Shown here piece after piece: positions 5,814 through 12,871 of a DNA stretch of 12,878 nucleotides (the first letter of the stretch is position 1; every line of letters starts with the position of its first letter). The stretch comes from Lachnospiraceae bacterium (GTDB lineage: Bacteria > Bacillota > Clostridia > Lachnospirales > Lachnospiraceae), in NCBI GenBank assembly GCA_021199405.1, contig JAJQID010000073.1, forward strand, positions 1-12,878, in the 5' to 3' direction. Under the pieces are notes generated by a model that saw only the letters and a program-made list of their open reading frames with translations, ran no database searches and was not told the DNA's origin. A program made the position numbers and the translations under genes.

Positions 5814-7441
5814 ACCTCCTTACCTCCTTCTTCTGTATCCATGTTTACCGGCTGCCCGTAATCATCCTGCGACTGCGCATCTGTGATGGCAATGGGGCTC
5901 TGCAGTATTTCCATAAATTCTTCGCCGGTGATGGTTTCCTTTTCATACAGATACATGGCGATTTCATCCAGCTTCTGACGGTTTTTCTGTAATATTTCCA
6001 GCGCTCTTTCGTGCTGTTTTTTTACCAGCTCCACGACCTTTACATCGATCTCTCGCTGGGTCTGGGCAGAGCAGGCCAGGGAGGTATCGCCGCCCAGATA
6101 CTGATTGGTGACTGTCTCCATGGCCACCATGTCAAAGTCCTCGCTCATGCCATATTGCGTAATCATGGCCCTGGCCAGCTTTGTGGCCTGCTCGATATCA
6201 TTGGAAGCACCCGTGGTGATTTCCCCGAAGACAACCTCCTCCGCGGCCCGGCCGCCGGTAAAGACAGCGATCCTGTCCTCGATTTCTCCTTTGGTCATCA
6301 GATACTTATCCCCGGTCTCCACCTGCATGGTATACCCCAGCGCCCCGGAGGTGCGGGGGATAATGGTGATCTTCTGTACCGGTGCCGTGTGACTTAAGGA
6401 AGCGCTGACCAGAGCATGACCCACCTCATGGTAAGCCACCACCTTCTTTTCCTGATCGGAAATCACCGCGTTCTTCTTCTGGTAACCGGCGATAACCACC
6501 TCTACGCTCTCCTCCAGATCCGCCTGGGTCACATAGGTTCGGTTATCCCGCACTGTCCGCAGAGCAGCCTCATTGACGATATTGGCCAGCTCCGCGCCGG
6601 AGGCTCCCGCTGCCATTCTGGCGATGGTATGGAAATCCACATCCTCTCCCAGTTTGATCTTTCTGGAGTGGACCTTTAAAATTTCCTCCCGGCCTCTTAA
6701 GTCCGGCAGCTCCACGGGAACCCGCCTGTCAAACCGTCCGGGCCTCGTCAGCGCCGGATCCAGAGATTCGGGCCGGTTAGTGGCTGCCAGAATGATGACG
6801 CCGTTATTGCCCTCAAAGCCATCCATCTCTGTCAGCAGCTGGTTCAGAGTCTGCTCTCTCTCATCGTTTCCGCCGATCATACCATCCCGCTTTTTGCCGA
6901 TGGCGTCAATCTCATCGATAAACACGATACAGGGAGCCTTCTCCTTGGCCTGCTTGAACAGATCCCGAACCTTGGAGGCACCCATGCCTACAAACATTTC
7001 CACAAACTCGGAACCGGACATGGAGAAGAAGGGCACATTGGCTTCCCCGGCCACTGCCTTGGCCAGCATGGTTTTGCCGGTACCCGGAGGGCCGACCAAC
7101 AGCACCCCCTTGGGCATGGAAGCACCCACATCCGTATATTTCTGAGGATTGTGCAGGTAATCCACGATCTCCGCCAGGCTTTCCTTGGCCTCCTCCTCTC
7201 CGGCTACATCGGAAAAGTGAATGCCCTCCGAATCCGGCACATAGACCTTGGCGCTGCTCTTGCCCATTCCAAAGGACATGGCGTTTTTGCCTCCGATGGA
7301 ATTCATCAGCCTTTTACTCATGTACTGTCCCAGTGCGATAAAAATCACCAATGGCAGCACAAAGGAGACCAGAAAGCTGATGATAGGGGATGTGGTGGAG
7401 GTGGCCACCTTTGAAATAGCACATAAATTAGCACTCGTCAA
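5810..7441 (-). CDS. ftsH: FtsH-type ATP-dependent zinc metalloprotease, N-terminally short
   Basis: This AAA+ membrane protease unfolds and degrades membrane and soluble proteins. Counting from the TTG at 7441 (543 aa), Walker A GPPGTGKT is at 117-124, Walker B IVFIDEID at 172-179, and the second region of homology with R233/R236 around 219-240. The zinc motif HEVGH is at 338-342 and the third ligand is probably Asp415, so the ATPase and protease are complete. FtsH normally has two N-terminal membrane helices flanking an extracytoplasmic domain; only the second helix (about residues 19-39) is present and roughly 100 residues are missing. The start is uncertain: the TTG lies inside the CIRCE spacer with no properly spaced ribosome binding site. 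Alternatives are GTG 7408, ATG 7321 and ATG 7279 (the last after GGAGG, with no membrane helix). It is followed directly by the DUF308 gene. Confidence 0.9.
   Translation of the reverse strand: MTSANLCAISKVATSTTSPIISFLVSFVLPLVIFIALGQYMSKRLMNSIGGKNAMSFGMGKSSAKVYVPDSEGIHFSDVAGEEEAKESLAEIVDYLHNPQKYTDVGASMPKGVLLVGPPGTGKTMLAKAVAGEANVPFFSMSGSEFVEMFVGMGASKVRDLFKQAKEKAPCIVFIDEIDAIGKKRDGMIGGNDEREQTLNQLLTEMDGFEGNNGVIILAATNRPESLDPALTRPGRFDRRVPVELPDLRGREEILKVHSRKIKLGEDVDFHTIARMAAGASGAELANIVNEAALRTVRDNRTYVTQADLEESVEVVIAGYQKKNAVISDQEKKVVAYHEVGHALVSASLSHTAPVQKITIIPRTSGALGYTMQVETGDKYLMTKGEIEDRIAVFTGGRAAEEVVFGEITTGASNDIEQATKLARAMITQYGMSEDFDMVAMETVTNQYLGGDTSLACSAQTQREIDVKVVELVKKQHERALEILQKNRQKLDEIAMYLYEKETITGEEFMEILQSPIAITDAQSQDDYGQPVNMDTEEGGKEV
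7413..7441 (-). promoter_or_regulatory. Candidate ftsH promoter overlapping CIRCE
   Basis: On the minus strand TTGACG (7441-7436) lies 17 bp from TATTTC (7418-7413), and the latter is preceded by TG one base away (extended -10). The -35 box falls in the CIRCE spacer and the right arm fills most of the promoter spacer, so a bound HrcA would block polymerase. If used, transcription starts near 7406 and translation must begin further inside the gene. No better promoter was found upstream of CIRCE. Confidence 0.35.
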
Positions 7442-7457
7442 CTCCGAGTGCTAATTT
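7425..7457. promoter_or_regulatory. CIRCE operator (HrcA binding site), perfect
   Basis: TTAGCACTC-N9-GAGTGCTAA is present without a mismatch at 7428-7454, and the symmetry extends three more bases on each side to 12-bp arms (7425-7436 and 7446-7457). This is the canonical CIRCE element bound by the heat-shock repressor HrcA, classically found before hrcA-grpE-dnaK and groESL. Here it lies at the very 5' end of the ftsH reading frame. Confidence 0.95.
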
Positions 7458-7541
7458 TTCACACTTTTCATTCTTTTTTTAGACAATTGCCAATTGATTC
7501 TTCCGGTTATCCATTGGCAGACAGGTTTCAAAAACGCTGTA

Positions 7542-9014
7542 CTACCCCTTCGTCCGATATACGTCAAAATCTCCTACGCTCCCGGCATAAAGCAGCTCCT
7601 TTTTCAGAGCATTGACCGCAGACCGCGGATACTGCCACTCCTGCTTTTCACTGTTCGGCACCAGGAAAATCACATCCTCCTGACAGGCCTCCTCCAGAAG
7701 CTCCTGAGGCGACGTCGTCCCCAGATTTCCCAGAAGAAACATGTCATAATATTTGTGGTACTGGTGAAGCGGCAGAAAATAGGAGGCAGCCCGGTTATCA
7801 AGGATATACACCGTCATACCGTCCTCCTGCTGATCCTGCACGTATGCGGTAACCTCCAGAATGTCCTCCTCTGTGGAATTGCTGATAAAAACCCCCTCAT
7901 ACTGATCCAGAGTGGTACAAAGGTGATTGCCCGACGTCACATCATAAGGAATGTGGACGACAAGAAAACACAGAGCCGCGGCCACCGCCGTTCCCCCCAG
8001 CAGACAGACCGGCCTTTTCTGCCAGAGAGAGGGCGGCAAAAGCGCCGGAATCAACAGCAGGAAGGGAATCACCGTGGTGGCAAAATGATAGGCGTTGGCC
8101 AGAGGATAAAGATTGATCAGGCCGCCGGCTCCATAGAGCAGAATCACCAGCAGCGTCTGTCCGTAAAGCTCCTTTCTCCTGCGGACTCCGAGAATCAGCG
8201 AGGCAAAAATCAGAATCGGCGCTCCCACACAGGCAAACAGATCTCCCCAGCTCTCCTGTGCCAGCTCCAGATAAGAATATTTGCTGGTAAAGGTGGAGAT
8301 GCCAGCCACCGCCATATCCCAGAAATCGGCAAAGGTCCCGGTGATCAGCAGGTAAAAAAGAAAGCAAAAACAGGGAAGCATGATTCCCACCGTGCGGGCA
8401 GATAAAAGGATACCTGTTTCTTTTTTGCTTTTTTTCAGGCAGACAGAGGTGTACAGACAGCCCAGCCAAGAAGCCCCCGCCACAAACAGGCCGTAGGTTT
8501 GCTTGCTTAAAATTGCCAGCCCCGCGGCCGCGCCCAGCGCCGTCTGATATAAGGGCCTGTCCCAGCGTGCCTTTTGTCTTCGCAGAGCCATCAGGTCCGC
8601 GCTCAGAAGACTGAGCTGCAAAAATAAAATCAGGCAGCTGTACTCAAAGAAAACATTATAGCAGAACAGATAAAGAAAGACCTGCGGGATGATCATGGAT
8701 ACGACAGACGTTGCTCCAAGCTCCCGGCACAGTCCAAACAGCCGCATACAGATCAGGGTAAACAGGACAGCCCCCAACAGATCCATCACTACCATATGGT
8801 GGCCGAAAATAGTGAGAAACACAGCGTTCACCAGACAGGAAAAGGGCGTCTGGAGCAGGTTGAAATCCCGGTACGGCAAAAGCCCCGAGGCAATGTTTTC
8901 AGCGAATACGTAATTCCAGAGTCTGTCCGTATTGCCCAGCGTCTGGAAAAAGCCGATCACCAGCGCCTCTATGAGAAAAAAGATCAAAACCGCATGCTTT
9001 TTGATGTATTTCAT
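7542..9014 (-). CDS. Polytopic membrane glycosyltransferase-like protein (GT-C/PMT type)
   Basis: This 490-aa protein begins with a membrane helix (residues 8-26) and has about ten or more spans up to about residue 360, followed by a soluble C-terminal domain of about 120 residues. The first outside loop has acidic residues and a characteristic run (D30 in TDRLWNYVFAENI, then GLLPYRDFNL with D50), as in GT-C enzymes that use polyprenyl-phosphate sugars to glycosylate lipids or proteins at the cell surface. Substrate unknown. I chose the ATG at 9014 because GGGGA precedes it at a normal distance and the signal-like helix begins there; the frame runs open to 9221 but that extension is not membrane-protein-like. 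It ends 101 bp before ftsH and starts divergently from the Y-family polymerase. Confidence 0.75.
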   Translation of the reverse strand: MKYIKKHAVLIFFLIEALVIGFFQTLGNTDRLWNYVFAENIASGLLPYRDFNLLQTPFSCLVNAVFLTIFGHHMVVMDLLGAVLFTLICMRLFGLCRELGATSVVSMIIPQVFLYLFCYNVFFEYSCLILFLQLSLLSADLMALRRQKARWDRPLYQTALGAAAGLAILSKQTYGLFVAGASWLGCLYTSVCLKKSKKETGILLSARTVGIMLPCFCFLFYLLITGTFADFWDMAVAGISTFTSKYSYLELAQESWGDLFACVGAPILIFASLILGVRRRKELYGQTLLVILLYGAGGLINLYPLANAYHFATTVIPFLLLIPALLPPSLWQKRPVCLLGGTAVAAALCFLVVHIPYDVTSGNHLCTTLDQYEGVFISNSTEEDILEVTAYVQDQQEDGMTVYILDNRAASYFLPLHQYHKYYDMFLLGNLGTTSPQELLEEACQEDVIFLVPNSEKQEWQYPRSAVNALKKELLYAGSVGDFDVYRTKG

Positions 9015-9027
9015 GAAAAATCCCCTT

Positions 9028-9071
9028 TCAGGTTCTCTGTATCTTACCCTTTTTGTCTGCCCGGAACCTGA
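9028..9071 (-). other. Hairpin in the glycosyltransferase mRNA leader, next to the ribosome binding site
   Basis: TCAGGTTC (9028-9035) and GAACCTGA (9064-9071) are perfect 8-bp inverted copies with a 28-nt loop. In the minus-strand transcript the second arm is directly followed by AAGGGGA, the ribosome binding site, so folding could affect its accessibility. Alternatively it is an operator. No known class recognised. Confidence 0.35.
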
Positions 9072-9106
9072 CAGCCTCTGTAAGCATCTCTCTGCTCTTC
9101 GAAGAA

Positions 9107-9134
9107 AGCATATCATAAAGTAAAAAATTTTCAA
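9107..9134 (-). promoter_or_regulatory. Candidate promoter of the glycosyltransferase gene
   Basis: On the minus strand TTGAAA (9134-9129) and TATGCT (9112-9107) are 16 bp apart in an AT-rich stretch, with TG one base before the -10 hexamer (extended -10). It lies about 95 bp upstream of the ATG, back to back with the promoter of the polymerase gene. Confidence 0.4.
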
Positions 9135-9148
9135 GAAATATTTTTCAG

Positions 9149-9177
9149 TCGACTTTACTGTTTCCCCGTGATATACT
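9149..9177 (+). promoter_or_regulatory. Candidate promoter of the Y-family polymerase locus
   Basis: TCGACT (9149-9154) and TATACT (9172-9177) are 17 bp apart, with TG at 9169-9170 giving an extended -10. It lies about 85 bp upstream of the TTG start. I looked for an SOS/LexA box (GAAC-N4-GTTC) around it and found none convincing. Confidence 0.5.
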
Positions 9178-9262
9178 TCAGTCAGAACCGACGACCCATC
9201 AGAGAATTGGTGGATTACCATTCACAGTCATATTTGCGGAAAATCAAATGGAGGTGACCCGC

Positions 9263-10441
9263 TTGTCCAACCGAACCTATATCGCCATCGACCTGAAATC
9301 CTTCTACGCCTCCGTGGAGTGTGTGGAACGGGGGCTGGATCCGCTGACCTCCAATCTGGTGGTGGCAGATTTCAGCCGCACGGAAAAGACCATCTGCCTG
9401 GCGGTCTCCCCCTCCCTGAAATCCTTCGGTATCCCCGGCCGGGCCAGACTCTTTGAGGTAGTGCAGCGGGTAAAGGAAATCAATGCGGACAGAAAGCGCC
9501 GGGCGCCCAGGCACACCTTCACCGGAAGCTCCTTTCGCCTGAATGAGCTGAACGCCGATCCGTCTCTCTCACTGGATTACATTGTGGCGCCTCCGCAGAT
9601 GGCTCATTACATGAAGCGGAGCACGGAAATCTATCAGATTTATCTCCGGTATATCGCTCCGGAGGATATTCACGTCTACAGCATCGACGAGGTTTTCATG
9701 GATGTGACGGATTATCTGGGCATCTACCGGCTCACCCCCCATGAGCTGGCGATGAAAATGATCCGGGAGGTTTTAAAGGAAACCGGCATCACCGCCACCG
9801 CGGGCATCGGCACCAATCTTTATCTCTGTAAGATCGCCATGGATATTGAGGCAAAGCATATCCCGGCGGACCAGGATGGGGTGCGCATTGCCGAGCTGGA
9901 TGAGATGAGCTACCGGCAAAAGCTCTGGACGCACCAGCCCATCACCGATTTCTGGCGGGTAGGCCGGGGCTATGCCAGAAGGCTGGAAAAGCTGGGACTG
10001 TCTACCATGGGGGATATCGCCAGATACTCCCTGAGCAGCTTTGGGGAAGATCGGCTCTACCAGGAGTTTGGCATCAACGCCGAGCTTTTAATCGATCACG
10101 CCTGGGGCTGGGAGCCCTGCCGGATATCTGACATCAAATCCTATACACCGGAAAATAACAGCATCAGCTCCGGCCAGGTTTTGCAGCAGCCCTATGAATT
10201 TGAGAAGGCAAGACTGGTGGTTCGGGAGATGGCGGACGCGCTTTCCCTGGATCTGGTAGACAAGGGTCTGGTGGCTGATCAGATTGTACTGACCGTGGGA
10301 TATGATATCGAGAATCTGGCGAACCCTGAAAGGCAGAAAACATACAAAGGCGCTGTCACCACCGACCACTATGGGCGCAAAATTCCAAAGCAGGCCCACG
10401 GTCCCAGAATCTCGGCAGACAGACTGCTTCCACAAGGCTGA
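9263..10441 (+). CDS. Y-family DNA polymerase (UmuC/DinB-like), catalytic part, frameshifted near its end
   Basis: This is a translesion polymerase of the ImpB/MucB/SamB family. Numbered from the TTG at 9263, the metal-binding residues are Asp10 (IAIDLKSFYASVE) and Asp142-Glu143 (SIDEVFMD), with an aromatic steric gate at F14/Y15. Palm, fingers and thumb (WRVGRGYARRLEKLG) are present and most of the little finger follows. I prefer TTG 9263 over ATG 9248 because GGAGGTGA at 9250-9257 is 8 nt upstream of the TTG but overlaps the ATG. After HG (codon ending 10402) the frame leaves family sequence and stops at 10441, because one base is missing among 10403-10407. The restored protein would be about 502 aa. 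The lost part holds the clamp-binding motif. Followed by a YolD-like gene, as in Bacillus yolD-uvrX pairs. Confidence 0.85.
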   Translation: MSNRTYIAIDLKSFYASVECVERGLDPLTSNLVVADFSRTEKTICLAVSPSLKSFGIPGRARLFEVVQRVKEINADRKRRAPRHTFTGSSFRLNELNADPSLSLDYIVAPPQMAHYMKRSTEIYQIYLRYIAPEDIHVYSIDEVFMDVTDYLGIYRLTPHELAMKMIREVLKETGITATAGIGTNLYLCKIAMDIEAKHIPADQDGVRIAELDEMSYRQKLWTHQPITDFWRVGRGYARRLEKLGLSTMGDIARYSLSSFGEDRLYQEFGINAELLIDHAWGWEPCRISDIKSYTPENNSISSGQVLQQPYEFEKARLVVREMADALSLDLVDKGLVADQIVLTVGYDIENLANPERQKTYKGAVTTDHYGRKIPKQAHGPRISADRLLPQG

Positions 10442-10770
10442 TCACTCAGGCAGCCACGGAGCTGTTTGACCGCATCGTTGATCCCGGGCTTTTAGTGCGT
10501 CGGATGTATGTGGTAGCCAACCATGTGGTCAGTGAAAATCAGGTCCGGCCTCCGGAGCCGGAACAGCTGGACCTTTTTACGGATTATGAGGCGCTGGAAA
10601 AAGAACGCGCTTTGGAAAACGCCGCATTAGAAAAGGAAAAGAGGGGGCAGAAGGCCATCCTGGAAATTCAGAAAAAATACGGAAAAAACGCCCTGCTGAG
10701 GGGTATGCATCTGGAGGAGGGTGCCACCGGAAGGGAGCGCAACTCCCAGATCGGCGGACACAGAAAATGA
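10408..10770 (+). pseudogene. C-terminal part of the Y-family polymerase, out of frame with the catalytic part
   Basis: From the AAT codon at 10408 this frame reads NLGRQTASTRLITQAATELF, the normal continuation of the little-finger domain. It then goes on through PEQLDLF (about 10555-10575), a textbook sliding-clamp binding motif, to a conserved-looking tail (KYGKNALLRGM, EEGATGRERNSQIGGH). It has no ribosome binding site and only internal GTG/ATG codons (10495, 10504), so it is unlikely to be made separately. The frames would join if one base were inserted in the CCCAG stretch at 10403-10407. That stretch is not a classic slippery heptamer, so programmed frameshifting is unlikely here. Confidence 0.8.
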
Positions 10771-10779
10771 AAGGAATTT

Positions 10780-11001
10780 ATGATAATGCAAAGAAAACCG
10801 GAGGATTATCAGGATATCATCCATCTGCCTCATCACGTTTCCGACAATCGCCCCCACATGTCCATGCATGACAGAGCGGCGCAGTTCTCTCCCTTCGCGG
10901 CGCTCACCGGTTATGACGATGCTGTAAAGGAAGCCGCCCGGATCACCGAGCGACTGGTGGAAGAAGCTGATGCCGTCTCACCGGAGGAAGAAATGCCCTG
11001 A
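10780..11001 (+). CDS. Short YolD-like protein
   Basis: This is a 73-aa acidic protein containing IIHLPHHVS and the conserved RAAQFSPFAALTGYDDAV stretch typical of YolD-like proteins of Clostridia. YolD-family genes habitually sit beside Y-family polymerases (yolD-uvrX and yqjX-yqjW in Bacillus subtilis) and are thought to act with them, as UmuD does with UmuC. It starts 9 nt after the polymerase stop, with AAAGGA 5 nt upstream of the ATG, so it belongs to the same operon. Members I recall are about 100-130 aa; this one stops soon after the RAAQFSPFAALTG region, so the C-terminal half appears to be missing. A terminator follows. Confidence 0.75.
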   Translation: MIMQRKPEDYQDIIHLPHHVSDNRPHMSMHDRAAQFSPFAALTGYDDAVKEAARITERLVEEADAVSPEEEMP

Positions 11002-11023
11002 CTTTTCCTGATTCCAACGCATA

Positions 11024-11060
11024 AAGGGTGCCGGAAAATCTCTCCGGCACCCTTCTTTTA
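11024..11060. terminator. Rho-independent terminator between yolD-like and clpX-like genes, probably bidirectional
   Basis: AAGGGTGCCGGA (11024-11035) pairs perfectly with TCCGGCACCCTT (11043-11054) over 12 bp with a 7-nt loop. A CTTTTA run follows on the plus strand, and CCCTTTA on the minus strand. It lies between the convergent stops at 11001 and 11085. Confidence 0.88.
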
Positions 11061-11084
11061 CCCAGACGTCTATCACCCTGTTTT

Positions 11085-12686
11085 TTATGCTCCCGCACTT
11101 CCAATCCTCTGTTGTCCGCGAATCTCAATGACGGGACCGCCCTTGCCCTCCACGTATGCCCGGGTGATGCGCACCCGGCCGATATTATCATCCTTGGGAA
11201 TCTCATACATGATATCCAGCATAAATTCCTCGATGATGGAGCGCAGGGCGCGGGCACCAATGTCCCGCTCCATGGCTTTCTCCGCGATGGCCTCCAGAGC
11301 GTCATCGTCAAAGCAGAGCTCCACCTCGTCCAGCTCAAGCAGCTTCTGATACTGTTTTAAAATCGCGTTCTTCGGCTCCTTCAGGATCCGAACCATGCTG
11401 TCCTTATCCAGTCCCTGCAGCGTAAATACCACCGGCAGACGACCAAGAAACTCCGGAATCATGCCGAATTTCCGCAGATCCTCCGTGGTCACCTTACTTA
11501 AAATATCCGGATCATCCTTATAAGCATCCTTCAGAGAGGCTCCGAAACCAATTCCTGCGTTCTTTGTCAGGCGCTCCCTGATGATGTCCTCCAGATCCGG
11601 GAAAGCTCCGCCGCAGATGAACAGAATATTCTTGGTATTCACCGTGGTCAGGGGGACCATGGCATTCTTGCTGTTGGCGCCCACCGGCACCTCCACCTCA
11701 GAGCCCTCCAGAAGCTTCAGCATTCCCTGCTGTACGCTCTCGCCGGATACATCCCGGGAACGGGTCTCCTGTTTTTTGGCGATCTTGTCAATTTCATCAA
11801 TGAAAATAATACCGCGCTCCGCCCGCTCCACATCATTGTCCGCAGCCGCCAGGAGCTTAGTCACCACGCTCTCAATATCGTCGCCTATGTAGCCTGCTTC
11901 TGTCAGTGAAGTGGCGTCCGCAATGGCAAGCGGCACATCCAGAAGCTTCGCAAGCGTCTTCACCAGGTAGGTCTTGCCGCAGCCGGTGGGACCGATCATC
12001 AGCATATTGGATTTCTCAATCTCGATGGAATCCTGGGTTCCGGTAGCCACTCTCTTATAGTGATTATAGACAGCCACGGACATGACCTTCTTGGCATGCT
12101 CCTGCCCGATCACATACTCGTCCAGCTGCGCCTTGATCTTGTGAGGCGCCGGAACATCCTTCAGATTCAGAGGCTCCACCTTTTTCTTCTTTTTGGGGCG
12201 CTCCCGGTTTGACGCCGGACCGCGCAGATCGGACAGATTTACAAAACGAATCTGAGGAAAGCTCATAGGAATATTGTCCAGAGGATGGGTATTCTCCTTC
12301 TTCGTTTCCTCCCCGCTGTCCGGATTCTGCGTCTCTTCAACGTCAGTGTTGATCAGGGCTCCCTTTTCATCGCTTTCCTGACTGTTTTCACCGCTATTCT
12401 CACCGGTCGCAGCATTCTGCCGTGCGGTCTTGTCATCGGATGCCGTATTCTGTTCCGACCGCTGCTGGCGCAGCTGCTCCTCCATAATCCGCATCTGACG
12501 CTGGAACTCCGGATTCTGAAACACTCCCTGCTTCTCCAGCTCCGTAACCGTCCTCATGCTCCTGTCCATGCAATCGCCGCAAATGCACATATCCCCCGGC
12601 AGATGGATCATTCTGCCCGCTTTGCTCTCCGGGCGATGGCACATCATACATATTTCTTCATATTCGTCATTTCTATCTGAAGCCAT
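11085..12686 (-). CDS. clpX: ClpX-type AAA+ unfoldase with a long linker
   Basis: This 533-aa protein is the ATP-dependent unfoldase that feeds substrates to ClpP. An N-terminal zinc domain has C13-x2-C16 and C36-x2-C39. The AAA+ core has Walker A GPTGCGKT (232-239), pore loop GYIG (265-268), Walker B IIFIDEID (293-300), PEFLGRLP (411-418) and sensor-2 GARALR (477-482). IGF (379-381) is the ClpP-docking loop, so it can probably use ClpP. ClpX is usually about 410-430 aa; the excess is a linker of about 110 residues (70-180) that is Gln/Glu/Ser/Asn-rich and ends in a KKKKK cluster. The ATG at 12686 has AGGAGG at a proper distance; the longer GTG at 12734 has none. No clpP or tig gene is adjacent, so it may be a second, specialised ClpX. 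Confidence 0.9.
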   Translation of the reverse strand: MASDRNDEYEEICMMCHRPESKAGRMIHLPGDMCICGDCMDRSMRTVTELEKQGVFQNPEFQRQMRIMEEQLRQQRSEQNTASDDKTARQNAATGENSGENSQESDEKGALINTDVEETQNPDSGEETKKENTHPLDNIPMSFPQIRFVNLSDLRGPASNRERPKKKKKVEPLNLKDVPAPHKIKAQLDEYVIGQEHAKKVMSVAVYNHYKRVATGTQDSIEIEKSNMLMIGPTGCGKTYLVKTLAKLLDVPLAIADATSLTEAGYIGDDIESVVTKLLAAADNDVERAERGIIFIDEIDKIAKKQETRSRDVSGESVQQGMLKLLEGSEVEVPVGANSKNAMVPLTTVNTKNILFICGGAFPDLEDIIRERLTKNAGIGFGASLKDAYKDDPDILSKVTTEDLRKFGMIPEFLGRLPVVFTLQGLDKDSMVRILKEPKNAILKQYQKLLELDEVELCFDDDALEAIAEKAMERDIGARALRSIIEEFMLDIMYEIPKDDNIGRVRITRAYVEGKGGPVIEIRGQQRIGSAGA

Positions 12687-12701
12687 AGTACCTCCTCTAT
12701 A

Positions 12702-12742
12702 GAAAAAAACCACAGCCCTTCTGCATGCCCGCACAGCTGTGG
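12702..12742 (-). terminator. Terminator-like hairpin in the clpX leader (possible attenuator)
   Basis: Read on the minus strand, CCACAGC (12742-12736) pairs perfectly with GCTGTGG (12716-12710) around a 19-nt loop and is followed at once by seven Ts (12709-12703). Five bases later comes the clpX ribosome binding site. It is either the terminator of an upstream gene outside the window or a control element, because the best promoter lies upstream of it. Confidence 0.6.
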
Positions 12743-12761
12743 ACTCTTATCCGGCGCTATC

Positions 12762-12790
12762 AGTATAACAAGGATACCGTATGAAAACAA
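12762..12790 (-). promoter_or_regulatory. Candidate promoter of clpX
   Basis: On the minus strand TTGTTT (12790-12785) and TATACT (12767-12762) are 17 bp apart, with TG one base before the -10 (extended -10). The predicted start near 12755 puts the terminator-like hairpin within the first 50 nt of the transcript. No CIRCE or CtsR-type direct repeat was seen nearby. Confidence 0.5.
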
Positions 12791-12836
12791 GTGAAGTTTT
12801 TCTAAAAAAGAAGCTTTGATACGCTACTGAAGTGAA

Positions 12837-12871
12837 AAGTTAACTTCCACTTTGAAGGGGTACAAGTGGAA
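12837..12871. repeat. Palindrome plus inverted repeat upstream of the clpX promoter
   Basis: AAGTTAACTT (12837-12846) is a perfect 10-bp palindrome that overlaps TTCCACTT (12845-12852), which is inverted as AAGTGGAA (12864-12871). It could be an operator, or the stem of a weak minus-strand terminator (CTTTTC follows) of a gene lying outside the window. Confidence 0.4.

Noticed and set aside
6573..7145. 190-aa plus-strand frame opposite the ftsH ATPase domain
   Set aside because: It is Ser/Pro/Arg-rich, typical of the reverse of GC-rich codons, with no ribosome binding site; the ftsH motifs on the other strand are unambiguous.
7459..7500. Sigma-A promoter upstream of CIRCE (TTGGCA or TTGTCT region)
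   Set aside because: No acceptable -10 hexamer at a proper distance; the pair overlapping CIRCE fits better.
7494..8405. 303-aa plus-strand open frame opposite the glycosyltransferase
   Set aside because: It is antisense to a clear membrane protein, its sequence is basic and low in structure (runs of Lys, Arg, Gln and His), and it has no ribosome binding site.
9015..9221. Extended start of the glycosyltransferase at 9221
   Set aside because: The extra 69 residues lack a ribosome binding site and would overlap both divergent promoters; ATG 9014 has GGGGA and begins the first membrane helix.
9178..9262. SOS/LexA operator before the Y-family polymerase
   Set aside because: The nearest match, GAAC-CGAC-GACC, lacks the second GTTC half; not enough to call.
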